Of a stretch of 64,000 nt of DNA, positions 18,170 through 27,072 are shown piece by piece (positions within the stretch are counted from its first letter, which is position 1; every line of letters begins with the position of its first letter). Under the pieces are notes generated by a model that was not told where the DNA came from, did not search any database, and saw only the letters and a program-made list of their open reading frames with translations. A program made the position numbers and the translations under genes. The stretch is from contig NZ_WWCU01000017.1 of NCBI RefSeq assembly GCF_009857595.1, positions 1 through 64,000 of the forward strand, read 5' to 3'. Source of the DNA: Pseudoduganella aquatica (GTDB lineage: Bacteria > Pseudomonadota > Gammaproteobacteria > Burkholderiales > Burkholderiaceae_D).

Positions 18170-18853
18170 ATGAAAATACTGCTGATAGAAGACGACCTGG
18201 ACCTGGGCAACGGCGTGCGCATAGCACTGGCGGACCAGGGCATGGAGGTGGTGTGGACGCGCCAGCTTGAAGACGCCGCGCGCCACCTGGACGCCGGCGG
18301 CTGCGACCTGGTGCTGCTGGATCTGGGGCTGCCGGACGGCGACGGAATCTCCCTGCTGAGCCGCTTGCGGCGGGAGCGGCGCGACTTGCCGGTCCTGATA
18401 CTGAGTGCGCGCGACGCGCTGAGCGACCGCCTGCGCGGCCTCGATTCCGGCGCGGACGACTACCTGGTGAAGCCCTTCGAGCTGGCCGAGCTGCTGTCGC
18501 GGGTGCGCGCGCTGGCCCGCCGCAGCTACGGCTTCGACGGTGAAACGCTGGAGCTGCGTGGGCTGGAGATCCACGCGCCCACGCGCCGCGTCACCGCCGG
18601 TGGCAAGCCGGTGGAGCTGACCGCCAGCGAGTACGAGCTGCTGAAGATGCTGATGATGCGCGCCGACCGCGTGGTGACGCGCCGCATGCTGGAAGAGCAG
18701 GCCTTGCCCGGTTCGCAGGCCAACGCCAGCAATTCGCTGGACGTGCACATGGCCAATCTGCGCCGCAAGATAGGCGAGGGCTATGTGCGCACCGTGCGCG
18801 GCGTGGGCTATGTGATCGACGCCAGGGCTGCGTCCGGCAAGGAACGCACATGA
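18170..18853 (+). CDS. OmpR-family response regulator (QseB/PmrA-like)
   Basis: Response regulator of 227 residues. The receiver domain has the acidic pair in LLIEDDLDLG, the phosphoacceptor Asp51 (LVLLDLGLPDGDG) and the conserved Lys in DDYLVKPFE. The C-terminal winged helix includes VELTASEYELLKMLM and GYVRTVRGVGYVID. It most resembles the QseB/PmrA/TctD group. Its stop overlaps the histidine kinase start by four bases, and it is divergent from mipA, its probable target. Confidence 0.93.
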   Translation: MKILLIEDDLDLGNGVRIALADQGMEVVWTRQLEDAARHLDAGGCDLVLLDLGLPDGDGISLLSRLRRERRDLPVLILSARDALSDRLRGLDSGADDYLVKPFELAELLSRVRALARRSYGFDGETLELRGLEIHAPTRRVTAGGKPVELTASEYELLKMLMMRADRVVTRRMLEEQALPGSQANASNSLDVHMANLRRKIGEGYVRTVRGVGYVIDARAASGKERT

Positions 18854-20277
18854 ACGGCACGGCGTGGGCAGCCGGAGCGCTGCGCGGATTGCGGCGCCGC
18901 GTCTTTTCGCCCAGCCTGGTCCGGCGCCTGCTGGGCGCGCAGATGGCGCTGCTCACGCTGCTGTGGTCGTTGGCGGTGGGCTTCGTTCTGGCCGAGAACG
19001 AGACCGACCACGCCCTGCTGAACACCGACCAGATCTACGCCGCGGCGCTGCACCTGGCGGACAGCGCGGCGGAGCACGCCGCCTGGCAGCGTGAGGGTTT
19101 GCGCCTGTTCGACGTATCGCTGCGTTCGCAACCCGGTATGGACGGCCCGGCCGAGTTGTTGCCCAGCATCCTGGTTGAGCGGGGCGGGCGGGAATTGTAT
19201 CGCTCGCCGAACGCGCCGTCCGGCGTAGCCACGCGGCGCTTGGATCGGGTCGAGACATTCGAGCTCGACGGGAAGCGCTGGCATGCCCGCACCCGCCAGG
19301 CCAGGCCAGGCGGCGCCCGCATGACGATGTTTGCCCCCGACCACGGCTGGAACCTGTTTGTGACGCTGAATTCCCACGGTTACTACCTGTTGCCGTTGTT
19401 GATCAGCTTGCCGTTGCTGCTGCTGCCAGCCTGGTTGTCGATCCGGGTCGCGCTACGCCCCTGGCATCGGGTGGCGCAGGAGCTGGCGTTGCGTGGGCCG
19501 CAGGATTTGCGTCCGCTGGCGTTCCAGGCACAGTACCGCGAACTGGCGGCCATGGTGGAGGCCCTGAACGCGCTGATGCTGCGGGTCGACAAGAGCGCCG
19601 CCCGTGAACGCAGTTTCATCGCCGACGCGGCGCACGAACTGCGCACGCCGCTGGCCGCCATGCGGGTGAACGTGGAGGCCCTGCTGGTCCAGGCCGGGTC
19701 CGTGCGCGACAAGCAGCTGCTGAGCGGCATCGTCAGCAGCGCGCGGCGCGCCACCCGGCTGGTGAGCCAGCTGCTGACGCTGATGCGCAGCGACGCCATC
19801 GCCGGCGACGCGTCCGAGCGCGTGGCGTTGGACGAGTTGTTGCAGGACCGGCTGGCCGCGCTGTCCGGCCTGGCCGCCGTGCGCTGGGTGGAGCTGGAGC
19901 TGTCTGCCGAGCCTGGCTTTACGGTCTGCGGCCAGCGCGAGAGCCTGATTTCTCTGGTGGACAATGTGGTGGAGAATGCCATCAAGTATGGGCCGGGCGG
20001 CGGCGTGGTGCGGGTGGCGCTGCGGCGCGCGGGCCAGGGCGCATCCGTGCAGGAGGCGGTGCTGACGGTGGAGGACCAAGGGCCGGGCATTGCGCCGGCG
20101 CTGCGTGAGCGTGTGTTCGACCGCTTTTTCCGCGATCCTGCGCAAACCCAAAGCGGCAGCGGCCTGGGCCTGGCGATCGCGCAGGCCGCCGCAGCCCGGC
20201 ACGGCGGCCGGATTGCACTGCTGGACGGGGAAGGCGGCGGCTTGCTGGTGGAAGTGAGATTGCCGCTGGCGGCTTGA
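18850..20277 (+). CDS. sensor histidine kinase of the QseC/PmrB type
   Basis: Membrane histidine kinase of 475 residues. Two transmembrane helices (LLGAQMALLTLLWSLAVGFVL and YYLLPLLISLPLLLLPAWLSI) flank a periplasmic sensor of about 145 residues. The H-box is FIADAAHELRTPLAAM with phosphorylated His262. The ATPase domain has the N-box (LVDNVVENAIKYGP), G1 (VEDQGPGIAP), the F-box (FDRFFR) and G2 (GSGLGLAIAQAAAARHGG). It forms a two-gene operon with the regulator (ATGA overlap). The signal sensed is unknown. Confidence 0.93.
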   Translation: MNGTAWAAGALRGLRRRVFSPSLVRRLLGAQMALLTLLWSLAVGFVLAENETDHALLNTDQIYAAALHLADSAAEHAAWQREGLRLFDVSLRSQPGMDGPAELLPSILVERGGRELYRSPNAPSGVATRRLDRVETFELDGKRWHARTRQARPGGARMTMFAPDHGWNLFVTLNSHGYYLLPLLISLPLLLLPAWLSIRVALRPWHRVAQELALRGPQDLRPLAFQAQYRELAAMVEALNALMLRVDKSAARERSFIADAAHELRTPLAAMRVNVEALLVQAGSVRDKQLLSGIVSSARRATRLVSQLLTLMRSDAIAGDASERVALDELLQDRLAALSGLAAVRWVELELSAEPGFTVCGQRESLISLVDNVVENAIKYGPGGGVVRVALRRAGQGASVQEAVLTVEDQGPGIAPALRERVFDRFFRDPAQTQSGSGLGLAIAQAAAARHGGRIALLDGEGGGLLVEVRLPLAA

Positions 20278-20290
20278 GTTGATGCCGGAG

Positions 20291-21055
20291 TCAGCGCTTC
20301 TGGCGGGAATTCATCTTGTCGATCAGCTTGGCCAGGTCGTCCTGCATGGAGGCGGACATGTTCAGGAACTGGCAGCCGATCTGCACCTGCTCGCCGAGCA
20401 GGAAGGAGCGGTAGGTGCGCGACAGGCGGATTTCCAGGTCGGCGATAATCACCGCGTCCGGCCCCAGCTCCAGGCGCACGCGCTGCAGTTTGCGGCCCAC
20501 GTGCAGGCCCTGCGAGTCACGCGGTGCGCAGCGCATGCCCACACCGCCTTGCGAAAAGTCGTATAACTGCAACTCGTAAGGCTTGCCGTTCAGGACAAAC
20601 GAGGCCGTGAAGTACACCCCCAGCGGCGTTTCCAGCCGCGCCGTGGCGCGCCGGTTCAGCACCTGGCAGCGCTCGGGAAACTCCAGCGGGATCAGGTGCG
20701 GCTGCTCGGGCAGCGAATTCCAGGCCGGGCCGGGCAGGGTAAACTGGATTTTGGCGCTGCGCAGCCAGGCCACAAACGTGGCGCCGCCGGGGGGAATGGT
20801 TTCGCCCTCGTTCAGCTCCAGCACGAAATGCGGCTGGTCCGGCGACACCGACAGGATGCGCGCCATCACCACTTCCGTACTCATGGCCGGGTAGACGGAG
20901 ACCGCGTCGCCGTTTTCCGCCAGTACGGTCAGCGAATCGCCGATGTCGTCGACATCCGTTATTTCGTGCGGCTTGGAGCCCGCAGCAATGGGCTCGACCG
21001 CGTCTTGCAGCGCGGGTGGGCCTTTACGGAAGTCGTTAGGAATTGGATCATTCAC
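20291..21055 (-). CDS. ycgR: flagellar brake protein YcgR (PilZ domain)
   Basis: Cyclic-di-GMP receptor of 254 residues with the YcgR N-terminal domain (YcgR_2) followed by a C-terminal PilZ domain. The c-di-GMP-binding RxxxR lies in NRRATARLE and the second motif is DFSQGGVG. When c-di-GMP is high, YcgR binds the flagellar motor and slows swimming. It stands alone with no flagellar genes in the window. The EAL protein at 53.4 kb could in principle influence its ligand level. Confidence 0.9.
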   Translation of the reverse strand: MNDPIPNDFRKGPPALQDAVEPIAAGSKPHEITDVDDIGDSLTVLAENGDAVSVYPAMSTEVVMARILSVSPDQPHFVLELNEGETIPPGGATFVAWLRSAKIQFTLPGPAWNSLPEQPHLIPLEFPERCQVLNRRATARLETPLGVYFTASFVLNGKPYELQLYDFSQGGVGMRCAPRDSQGLHVGRKLQRVRLELGPDAVIIADLEIRLSRTYRSFLLGEQVQIGCQFLNMSASMQDDLAKLIDKMNSRQKR

Positions 21056-21168
21056 AGCAGCAAGTCTCTATAAGGGCGGTTCACCGGCCGGTCCCGGTAG
21101 TTTACAAGCATATCAGGACTTTGGCTTGCCAAATAGCAAGGAAATATAGCGTACACGGCACGTTGTGG

Positions 21169-21918
21169 TTAAAATTGCTCGTCAGCCTTCAGATAGCGCC
21201 ACTGGCCTTCCGGCAAGTTGCCCAGCTTGACCTTGCCGATGCGCACACGCTTCAGTCCGACTACGCGCAGCCCTACCATATCGCACATGCGGCGGATCTG
21301 GCGCTTTTTACCTTCGCGCAGGGTAAAACTGAGCTGGTCGTCGTTCTGCCAGCGCACTTTGGCCGGCAGCAGGGGCTTGCCGTCCATCCATAGGCCGTGA
21401 TTCAGCTTCTTCAGGTCCGCGTCCGGCAGCTTGCCTTCCTTGGTGTACTGTACCCGCACCAGGTATTCCTTGTCGACGCTGGTATGTTCGCCGATCAGGG
21501 TCTTGGCCACGCGGCCGTCCTGTGTCAGCACCAGCAGGCCGACCGAATCGATGTCCAGGCGGCCGGCGGGGACCAGGCTGCGCAGCTGGGTGGGATGGAA
21601 ATTCTCGGGCGCGTCGCACTCGGCCCAGCGGTTCTCCGGCTTGATCAGCGCCACGGCGGGCGTGTAGCCGTCCTCAGCCTGTCCGCTGACGTAGCCGACA
21701 GGCTTGTTGATCAGGATGGTGACGCGCTTGGACTGCTCGGCGGCAGCCTGGCGCTCGACGGTGACGCGCTGGCTCGGATAGATCTTGGTGCCCAGTTCGG
21801 ACACCACCTGGCCGTCCACGCGCACCCAGCCGCGCGCGATCCATTCATCGGCTTCGCGGCGGGAGCACAGGCCCAGTTCGGACATGCGTTTGGACAGGCG
21901 TAAGAGTTCTTCAGACAT
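21169..21918 (-). CDS. rRNA pseudouridine synthase, RluB/RluE/RluF family (RluF-like)
   Basis: RNA-modifying enzyme of 249 residues. An S4 RNA-binding domain (RLSKRMSELGLCSRREADEWIARGWVRVDG) is followed by a RsuA-type catalytic domain with the nucleophilic Asp in AGRLDIDSVGLLVLTQDG and the KEYLV and KKRQIRRMC motifs. INKPVGYVSGQ and the overall length point to the RluF branch, which modifies 23S rRNA near U2604; RluB is an alternative. A palindromic repeat doublet separates it from glnD upstream. Confidence 0.88.
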   Translation of the reverse strand: MSEELLRLSKRMSELGLCSRREADEWIARGWVRVDGQVVSELGTKIYPSQRVTVERQAAAEQSKRVTILINKPVGYVSGQAEDGYTPAVALIKPENRWAECDAPENFHPTQLRSLVPAGRLDIDSVGLLVLTQDGRVAKTLIGEHTSVDKEYLVRVQYTKEGKLPDADLKKLNHGLWMDGKPLLPAKVRWQNDDQLSFTLREGKKRQIRRMCDMVGLRVVGLKRVRIGKVKLGNLPEGQWRYLKADEQF

Positions 21919-21940
21919 TGTTCTTGTTTCGTTCGTTGTT

Positions 21941-22022
21941 GGCGGGTTACGCTGCGCTAACCCGCCCTACGGAATTATTATTTGCTCATTGTAGGGCGGG
22001 TTAGGCGCAGCCGTAACCCGCC
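21941..22022. repeat. REPIN-like doublet of inverted palindromic repeats, copy A
   Basis: Two oppositely oriented copies of a palindromic element: 21941-21970 (GGCGGGTTA...TAACCCGCCCTAC) and 21991-22022 (GTAGGGCGGGTTA...TAACCCGCC), 20 bases apart. Each copy can form a hairpin and the pair can form a larger one. It sits between glnD and the pseudouridine synthase gene, both on the minus strand, and resembles REP doublets mobilised by RAYT transposases. A second doublet is at 42969-43060. Confidence 0.88.
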
Positions 22023-22028
22023 ATGGTT

Positions 22029-24611
22029 TTAAACCTTGAGCGCTTCCAGTAAATCGGTTTCCAGCTGGAGCTGGTTGCGTGCGTTGTTGAGCGCGGCGCC
22101 ATCGACGAGGAACACGTCCTCGACCCGCTCGCCCAAGGTCATCACCTTGGCCGTGTGCAGGTTGATGCGGTATCTGGTCAGCACATTGGCGATCGAATAC
22201 AGCAAGCCGGTGCGGTCGTTGGCCGCCACCGACAGCAGGTAGTACTGGCCCCGTTCGTCCGGCCGCAGGTCCACGGTCGGCTGGATGGGGAAGGTGCGCG
22301 ACAGGCGCGACAGGCGGCCCTTGGTGGGCGACGGCAGTTCGGCCTGCGACTGCAGCAGCTCGCACAGCTCGTGTTCGATCAGGCTGATGATATCGCGGTA
22401 GCTCTTGGCGAAGTTCTGCTCCGTCACCAGGAAGGTGTCCAGCGCGTAGCCGTGGCGCGTGGTGTGGATCTTGGCGTCCAGGATGCTGAAGTTCTTGCGG
22501 TCGAAATAGCTGCAGATGCGCGCGAACAGGTCGGGCTGGTCCTGCACATACACGGCCACCTGCAGGCCTTCGCCTATCGGCGCCAAACGGCATTTCACCA
22601 CCGGCTTGGCGCTGTCCAGGCGGTCGTACAGGGCGCGGGTTTGCCAGGCGATGTCGGACGCGTCGTGGCGCAGGAAGTAGGCCATGTCGAGCTGCTTCCA
22701 CAGCGGCTCGTGCGCGTCCGGCGCCAGGCCGTACAGGCGCAGCGTGGCCAGCGCTTCCTGCTGGCGGTTCTTCAGTTCGCGGTCGGCCGAATGCGGCTCG
22801 CCGCCCAGCACGCGCAGGGTGATGCGGTACAGGTCTTCCAGCAGCTTGGCCTTCCAGGCGTTCCACACTTTCGGGCTGGTGCCGCGGATGTCGGACACGG
22901 TCAGCAGGTAGAGCGCGGTCAGGTGGCGTTCGTCCTTCACCAGCTTGGCGAAGGCTTCGATCACGTCCGGGTCCGACAGGTCCTGCTTCTGCGCCACTTG
23001 CGACATGGTCAGGTGCTGCTCCACCAGGAAGGTCACCAGTTCGGTGTCCTCCGCGCTCATGCCGTGGTCCTGGCAGAACTGCGTGGCGTCGGCCACGCCC
23101 AGCTTGGAGTGGTCGCCGCCCCGGCCCTTGGCGATGTCGTGGAACAGCGCCGCCACGTACAGCAGCCAGTGGTTGGGGAAGTTCGCCATCAGCTGGCTGC
23201 AGAACGGGTATTCGTGCGCATGCTCGGTCATCGTGAAGCGGCGCATATTGCGCACCACCATCAGGATGTGCTGGTCCACCGTGTAGACGTGGAACAGGTC
23301 GTGCTGCATCTGGCCCACGATCTTGCGGAAGTTGGGCAGGTAGCGGCCCAGCAGCGACTGCTCGTTCATGCGCCGCAGCGCGTGCAGCATGCCCACCGGC
23401 GCCTGCAGGATGCGCAGGAAGTAGGCGCGGTTGACCGGATCGTGGCGGAAGGCCGCATCGATCTTGAAGCGTTCGTGCCACAGCGCGCGCGTGGTGCGGG
23501 CCGTCATGCCTTTCAGGGCAGGGCGCTCGGTCATCAGCACGAATACTTCCAGCATGGCCGACGGCGTTTTTTCAAACGTGTCGTCCGCCACCATGTCGAT
23601 AAAGCCGTTCACTTCGTTGAAGCGGGCGTTGATGGGCGTGGGCTCGCAGGGCTGCGGGAACAGGCGTGCCTCGATGTTCTGCAGCAGGATGGAGTTGAGT
23701 TGGGTCACCGTCTTGGCGGCCCAGTAGTAGCGCTGCATCAGGAACTCGCTGGCGCGGCGCATGTTCGGGCCGCTGCCTTGCGTGGTCAGGCCCAGCGTTT
23801 CGGCGATAGCGGTCTGCACGTCGAACACCAGGCGGTCCTCGCGGCGGCCGGCGTGCAGGTGCAGCCGCACGCGGATGTCCTTGAAGGCGCGCTCCTTTTC
23901 CATCAGCTGCTTCGCCTCGGTCTGGGTGATGAAGCCGCCGGTGGCCAGCGTGCGCCAGGAACTGGCCAGGCCCGCCGCTTTCACCATCCACAGGATCACC
24001 TGCAGGTCGCGCAGGCCGCCGGGGCTTTCCTTGCAGTTGGGCTCCAGGCTGAAGGGCGTGTCCTCGTACTTGGCGTGGCGCTGCTTCATTTCCAGCATCT
24101 TCGCGTGGAAGAAGGCTTGCGGGTCCATCTGCGCGTTGTAGCGCGTTTGCATTTCCTCGAACAGCGCCTGGTTGCCGCACACCAGGCGCGATTCCAGCAA
24201 GCTGGTTTGCACCGTGATGTCGGCCTGCGACTCGCTCATGCACTCGTCCACCGTGCGGATGCTGGAACCGATTTCCAGGCCCAGGTCCCACAGCAGCTGC
24301 ACCAGCTCTTCCAGGCGGGCGCGGGTGTCCGCGTCCGGCGCCTGGTGCAGCAGGATCAGCAGGTCGACGTCGGAATAAGGGAAAAGCTCGCCGCGCCCGA
24401 ATCCGCCCACCGCCACCAGCGCGGATTCGGGCGGCAGCGCCGCTTCCTGCCATGCCGTTGACAGCACGCCGTCGACCACCTGGCGCAGGTTGCGCAGCAG
24501 TTTCTCGGGCATGCCGTCCTCGCGGAAACCGGCGATGACGGTCTGGCGGCCAGATTTGAGCTGGCTTTTCAGCTGCTCACGCAGCTCCTTCTTCATGGCG
24601 GCAGCGGGCAT
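22029..24611 (-). CDS. glnD: bifunctional PII uridylyltransferase/uridylyl-removing enzyme
   Basis: Nitrogen sensor of 860 residues that uridylylates PII when nitrogen is scarce and removes UMP when glutamine is high. Domains in order: nucleotidyltransferase with GGFGRGELFPYSDVDLLILL (residues about 67-86), GlnD PII-linker, HD hydrolase domain (YVAALFHDIAKGRGGDHS, about residues 485-505) and two C-terminal ACT domains (from about 690) that bind glutamine. Seven bases separate its start from the map stop. MKKEL, five codons in, is an alternative start. Confidence 0.96.
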   Translation of the reverse strand: MPAAAMKKELREQLKSQLKSGRQTVIAGFREDGMPEKLLRNLRQVVDGVLSTAWQEAALPPESALVAVGGFGRGELFPYSDVDLLILLHQAPDADTRARLEELVQLLWDLGLEIGSSIRTVDECMSESQADITVQTSLLESRLVCGNQALFEEMQTRYNAQMDPQAFFHAKMLEMKQRHAKYEDTPFSLEPNCKESPGGLRDLQVILWMVKAAGLASSWRTLATGGFITQTEAKQLMEKERAFKDIRVRLHLHAGRREDRLVFDVQTAIAETLGLTTQGSGPNMRRASEFLMQRYYWAAKTVTQLNSILLQNIEARLFPQPCEPTPINARFNEVNGFIDMVADDTFEKTPSAMLEVFVLMTERPALKGMTARTTRALWHERFKIDAAFRHDPVNRAYFLRILQAPVGMLHALRRMNEQSLLGRYLPNFRKIVGQMQHDLFHVYTVDQHILMVVRNMRRFTMTEHAHEYPFCSQLMANFPNHWLLYVAALFHDIAKGRGGDHSKLGVADATQFCQDHGMSAEDTELVTFLVEQHLTMSQVAQKQDLSDPDVIEAFAKLVKDERHLTALYLLTVSDIRGTSPKVWNAWKAKLLEDLYRITLRVLGGEPHSADRELKNRQQEALATLRLYGLAPDAHEPLWKQLDMAYFLRHDASDIAWQTRALYDRLDSAKPVVKCRLAPIGEGLQVAVYVQDQPDLFARICSYFDRKNFSILDAKIHTTRHGYALDTFLVTEQNFAKSYRDIISLIEHELCELLQSQAELPSPTKGRLSRLSRTFPIQPTVDLRPDERGQYYLLSVAANDRTGLLYSIANVLTRYRINLHTAKVMTLGERVEDVFLVDGAALNNARNQLQLETDLLEALKV

Positions 24612-24618
24612 GCTGGGA

Positions 24619-25446
24619 TCAGGCGGCGGCAGCGGCGGCGGTTTGCGCGGCGATGAACGCCGGCGGCGGCGGGCTGCCAGCAGACAAGGTGAGGATTTCG
24701 TAGCCGGTTTCGGTCACCAGCACGGTGTGCTCCCACTGCGCGGACAGGCTGCGGTCCTTGGTCTTGATGGTCCAGCCGTCGTTCATTTCGCGGATTTCGC
24801 GGCGGCCGGCGTTGATCATCGGCTCGATGGTGAAAATCATGCCGGCCTTCAGCTCGTCCAGGGTGCCGGGGCGGCCGTAGTGCAGCACTTGCGGCTCGGT
24901 GTGGAACACCTTGCCGATGCCGTGGCCGCAGAACTCGCGCACCACGCTGTAGCCCGCTTTTTCAGCGTGCTGCTGGATGGCGTGGCCGATATCGCCCAGG
25001 TGGGCGCCCGGCTTGACCTTGGCAATGCCCAGCCACATGCATTCGTAGGTGATGTCGGACAGGCGCTTGGCCAGGATGGACGGTTCGCCGATGAAGAACA
25101 TGCGGCTGTTGTCGCCATGGTAGCCGTCCTTGATGACGGTGATGTCCAGGTTCACCACGTCGCCGTTTTTCAGCACCTTGTCGCCCGGAATGCCGTGGCA
25201 GATCACGTCGTTGACGGAGGTGCAGATGGCTTTCGGATAGGGGGTGTAGCCGGGCGGGCAGTAGTTCAGCGGCGCAGGGATGGAACCTTGCACGTTGACC
25301 ATGTATTCGTGGCACAGGCGGTCGAGTTCGCCGGTGGTGACGCCGGGTTTGACGAAGGGAGTGATGTAATCCAGCACTTCGGAGCCGAGGCGGCCGGCAA
25401 CGCGCATGCCTTCGATGTCTTCGGCGGAATTAATGGTAATAGCCAT
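24619..25446 (-). CDS. map: type I methionine aminopeptidase
   Basis: Removes the initiator methionine from nascent proteins in the cytosol. The enzyme has 275 residues; metal ligands and motifs include CHGIPGDKVLKNGDVVNLDITV (Asp), DNSRMF (Asp), GHGIGKVFHTEP (His), IFTIEPMI (Glu) and WTIKTKDRSLSAQWEHTVLV (Glu). The C-terminus carries a short Pro/Ala tail. A TATAAT on the minus strand at 25486-25481 is a likely -10. It is co-transcribed with glnD. In many proteobacteria this gene lies next to rpsB; here about 12 kb of other genes intervene. Confidence 0.96.
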   Translation of the reverse strand: MAITINSAEDIEGMRVAGRLGSEVLDYITPFVKPGVTTGELDRLCHEYMVNVQGSIPAPLNYCPPGYTPYPKAICTSVNDVICHGIPGDKVLKNGDVVNLDITVIKDGYHGDNSRMFFIGEPSILAKRLSDITYECMWLGIAKVKPGAHLGDIGHAIQQHAEKAGYSVVREFCGHGIGKVFHTEPQVLHYGRPGTLDELKAGMIFTIEPMINAGRREIREMNDGWTIKTKDRSLSAQWEHTVLVTETGYEILTLSAGSPPPPAFIAAQTAAAAAA

Positions 25447-25617
25447 GGGGTAGGGAATCTGTGAGAAATGTATAGGTGAAATTATAAACGACCCACCATC
25501 TTCTCGCGGGATTCATGTCGTTGCCGTATAGGCAAGCCCGGATTGCCCAGCCCCAGGCCGCTGGATGCTACTGAAACACGTAGCCGGACACCTTCAATGT
25601 CCCATCGCATTTGTTAC

Positions 25618-25989
25618 TTATACATGCTGGTCGAGGAAGACCGGGTTGCCATCCGGGTCCAGCAGGATGGCGTAGGCCGGGCCGGTGGTGGTTTCGTCGG
25701 CTTCGGCGGTGAAGGCGACGCCCTGCGCTTTGAGCTGGCGCTGGATCTCGCGCACGTCGGTGAACTCGCCGAGCTGCTGCGCGTCCTGGTCCCAGCCGGG
25801 ATTGAAGGTCAGGGTGTTTTTATCGAGCATGCCCTGGAACAGGCCGATGATGTGCTCGCCATTCTTGAGGATGACCCATTTGTTGGCAACGTCGCCGCCA
25901 AAGGGCTTGAAGCCCAGCTTTTCGTAGAACGCCAGCGATGCCTCGATGTCTTTAACCGCCAGGCTGAGCGAGAATGCGCCGAGTTTCAT
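25618..25989 (-). CDS. VOC family (glyoxalase/bleomycin resistance fold) protein
   Basis: Small metal-site protein of 123 residues with two beta-alpha-beta-beta-beta modules. It begins MKLGAFSLSLAVKDIEASLAFYEKLGF and contains KWVILKNGEHIIGLFQG and a C-terminal DPDGNPVFLDQH, typical of VOC proteins. The substrate is unknown. It is divergent from the metallo-hydrolase gene that opens the sulfur region. About 170 bases with no clear gene separate it from map. Confidence 0.87.
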   Translation of the reverse strand: MKLGAFSLSLAVKDIEASLAFYEKLGFKPFGGDVANKWVILKNGEHIIGLFQGMLDKNTLTFNPGWDQDAQQLGEFTDVREIQRQLKAQGVAFTAEADETTTGPAYAILLDPDGNPVFLDQHV

Positions 25990-26082
25990 GTCGTCTCCAT
26001 GGATGTGGTTAAGCTGATAATACTACAGCCAAGCCGGGCGTCTATGGCATGATGGAATACTTTAATTTGCGAGAGTAGTAAT

Positions 26083-27051
26083 ATGCGCATATATGCTGCC
26101 GCGCTGGGCATGGCCTTGCTGATGTTGCTGGGCCGGGCGCAGGGCGCCGAATCCGCGCCGCCGATCGAGCTGACGCCGCTCCAGGTCGCGCCGCAGGTCT
26201 ATTATTTCCAGGGCCAGGCCGGCATGGCAAGCGCGGCGAACAAGGGCTTTATGTCGAACGCCGGTTTTGTCGTCACCCGCGACGGGGTGGTGGTGTTCGA
26301 CGCGCTGGCCACGCCGGTGCTGGGCGCGGCCATGCTCAAGGCCATCGCACGCGTGACCGCGCAGCCGGTGCGCCGGATAATCGTGAGCCATTACCACGCC
26401 GACCATTTCTACGGCCTGCAAGCGCTCAAGCAGCCCGGTGTCGAAATCTGGGCGCACGGCGCGGGCAAGACCACGCTGGCGTCCGACTTCACGCGGACCC
26501 GGCTGGCGGAGCGCCGCACGTCACTGGCGCCGTGGGTGGATGCCGATACGCGGCTGCTGCCCGCCGACCGCTGGCTGGACTTCGGCAAGGACAAGACCGT
26601 CAAATTCGAACTGGGCGGCACGCATTTCACGCTGCTGGACGTGGGCGGTGCGCACTCGCCGGAAGACCTGATGCTCTACGTGGAGGACGCGAAAGTGCTG
26701 TTCGCGGGCGACCTGTTCTTCACCGGCCGCATCCCTTTCGTCGGCGACGCCGACAGCAAGGCCTGGCTGCAGGCGCTGGCGCGCTTCCCCGCCGGCCCCA
26801 AGGTGGTGATCCCCGGCCACGGCCCGGCGTCCACCAATCCGCAGGCCGACCTGGCGCTGACCACCAGCTATCTGCTCTACCTGCGCGAGCAGATGGGCAA
26901 GGCGGTGGCGGACATGCAGACCTTCGACGAAGCCTACCAGGCGGTGGACTGGCGCCGCTTTGAGCAGTATCCTGCGTTCAAGGAAGCCAATCGCATCAAT
27001 GCCTACGGCACCTATCTGCTGCTTGAGCGCGAAAGCCTGGGCAAACAATAA
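26083..27051 (+). CDS. exported metallo-beta-lactamase-fold hydrolase (SoxH-like)
   Basis: Periplasmic zinc hydrolase of 322 residues. A signal peptide (ALGMALLMLLGRAQGAE) precedes the MBL fold, with the zinc motif HYHADH at residues 103-108 and later ligands in LLDVGGAHSPEDL, LFAGDLFF and VIPGHGPAS. Proteins of this type (SoxH, quinoprotein-relay hydrolases) accompany several sox loci; their substrate is unproven. It is followed 21 bases later by the DsrE-like gene and the ArsR regulator, and probably belongs to the same sulfur regulon. Confidence 0.85.
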   Translation: MRIYAAALGMALLMLLGRAQGAESAPPIELTPLQVAPQVYYFQGQAGMASAANKGFMSNAGFVVTRDGVVVFDALATPVLGAAMLKAIARVTAQPVRRIIVSHYHADHFYGLQALKQPGVEIWAHGAGKTTLASDFTRTRLAERRTSLAPWVDADTRLLPADRWLDFGKDKTVKFELGGTHFTLLDVGGAHSPEDLMLYVEDAKVLFAGDLFFTGRIPFVGDADSKAWLQALARFPAGPKVVIPGHGPASTNPQADLALTTSYLLYLREQMGKAVADMQTFDEAYQAVDWRRFEQYPAFKEANRINAYGTYLLLERESLGKQ

Positions 27052-27072
27052 AATCAACCTGAGGAGAAGTTC

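Noticed and set aside
21941..22022. Palindromic doublet considered as a transcription terminator
   Set aside because: No U tract follows on either strand, and the same sequence recurs at 42969-43060 between genes of one operon, so a mobile repeat explains it better.
22155..24461. 768-residue open frame antisense to glnD
   Set aside because: It lies wholly opposite a clear glnD and shows the His/Gln/Arg/Val-rich composition of a frame shadow in GC-rich DNA, with no domain.
25447..25617. Possible small gene or RNA between map and the VOC gene
   Set aside because: Only a minus-strand TATAAT for map was convincing; no coding frame with a ribosome binding site and no stable hairpin.
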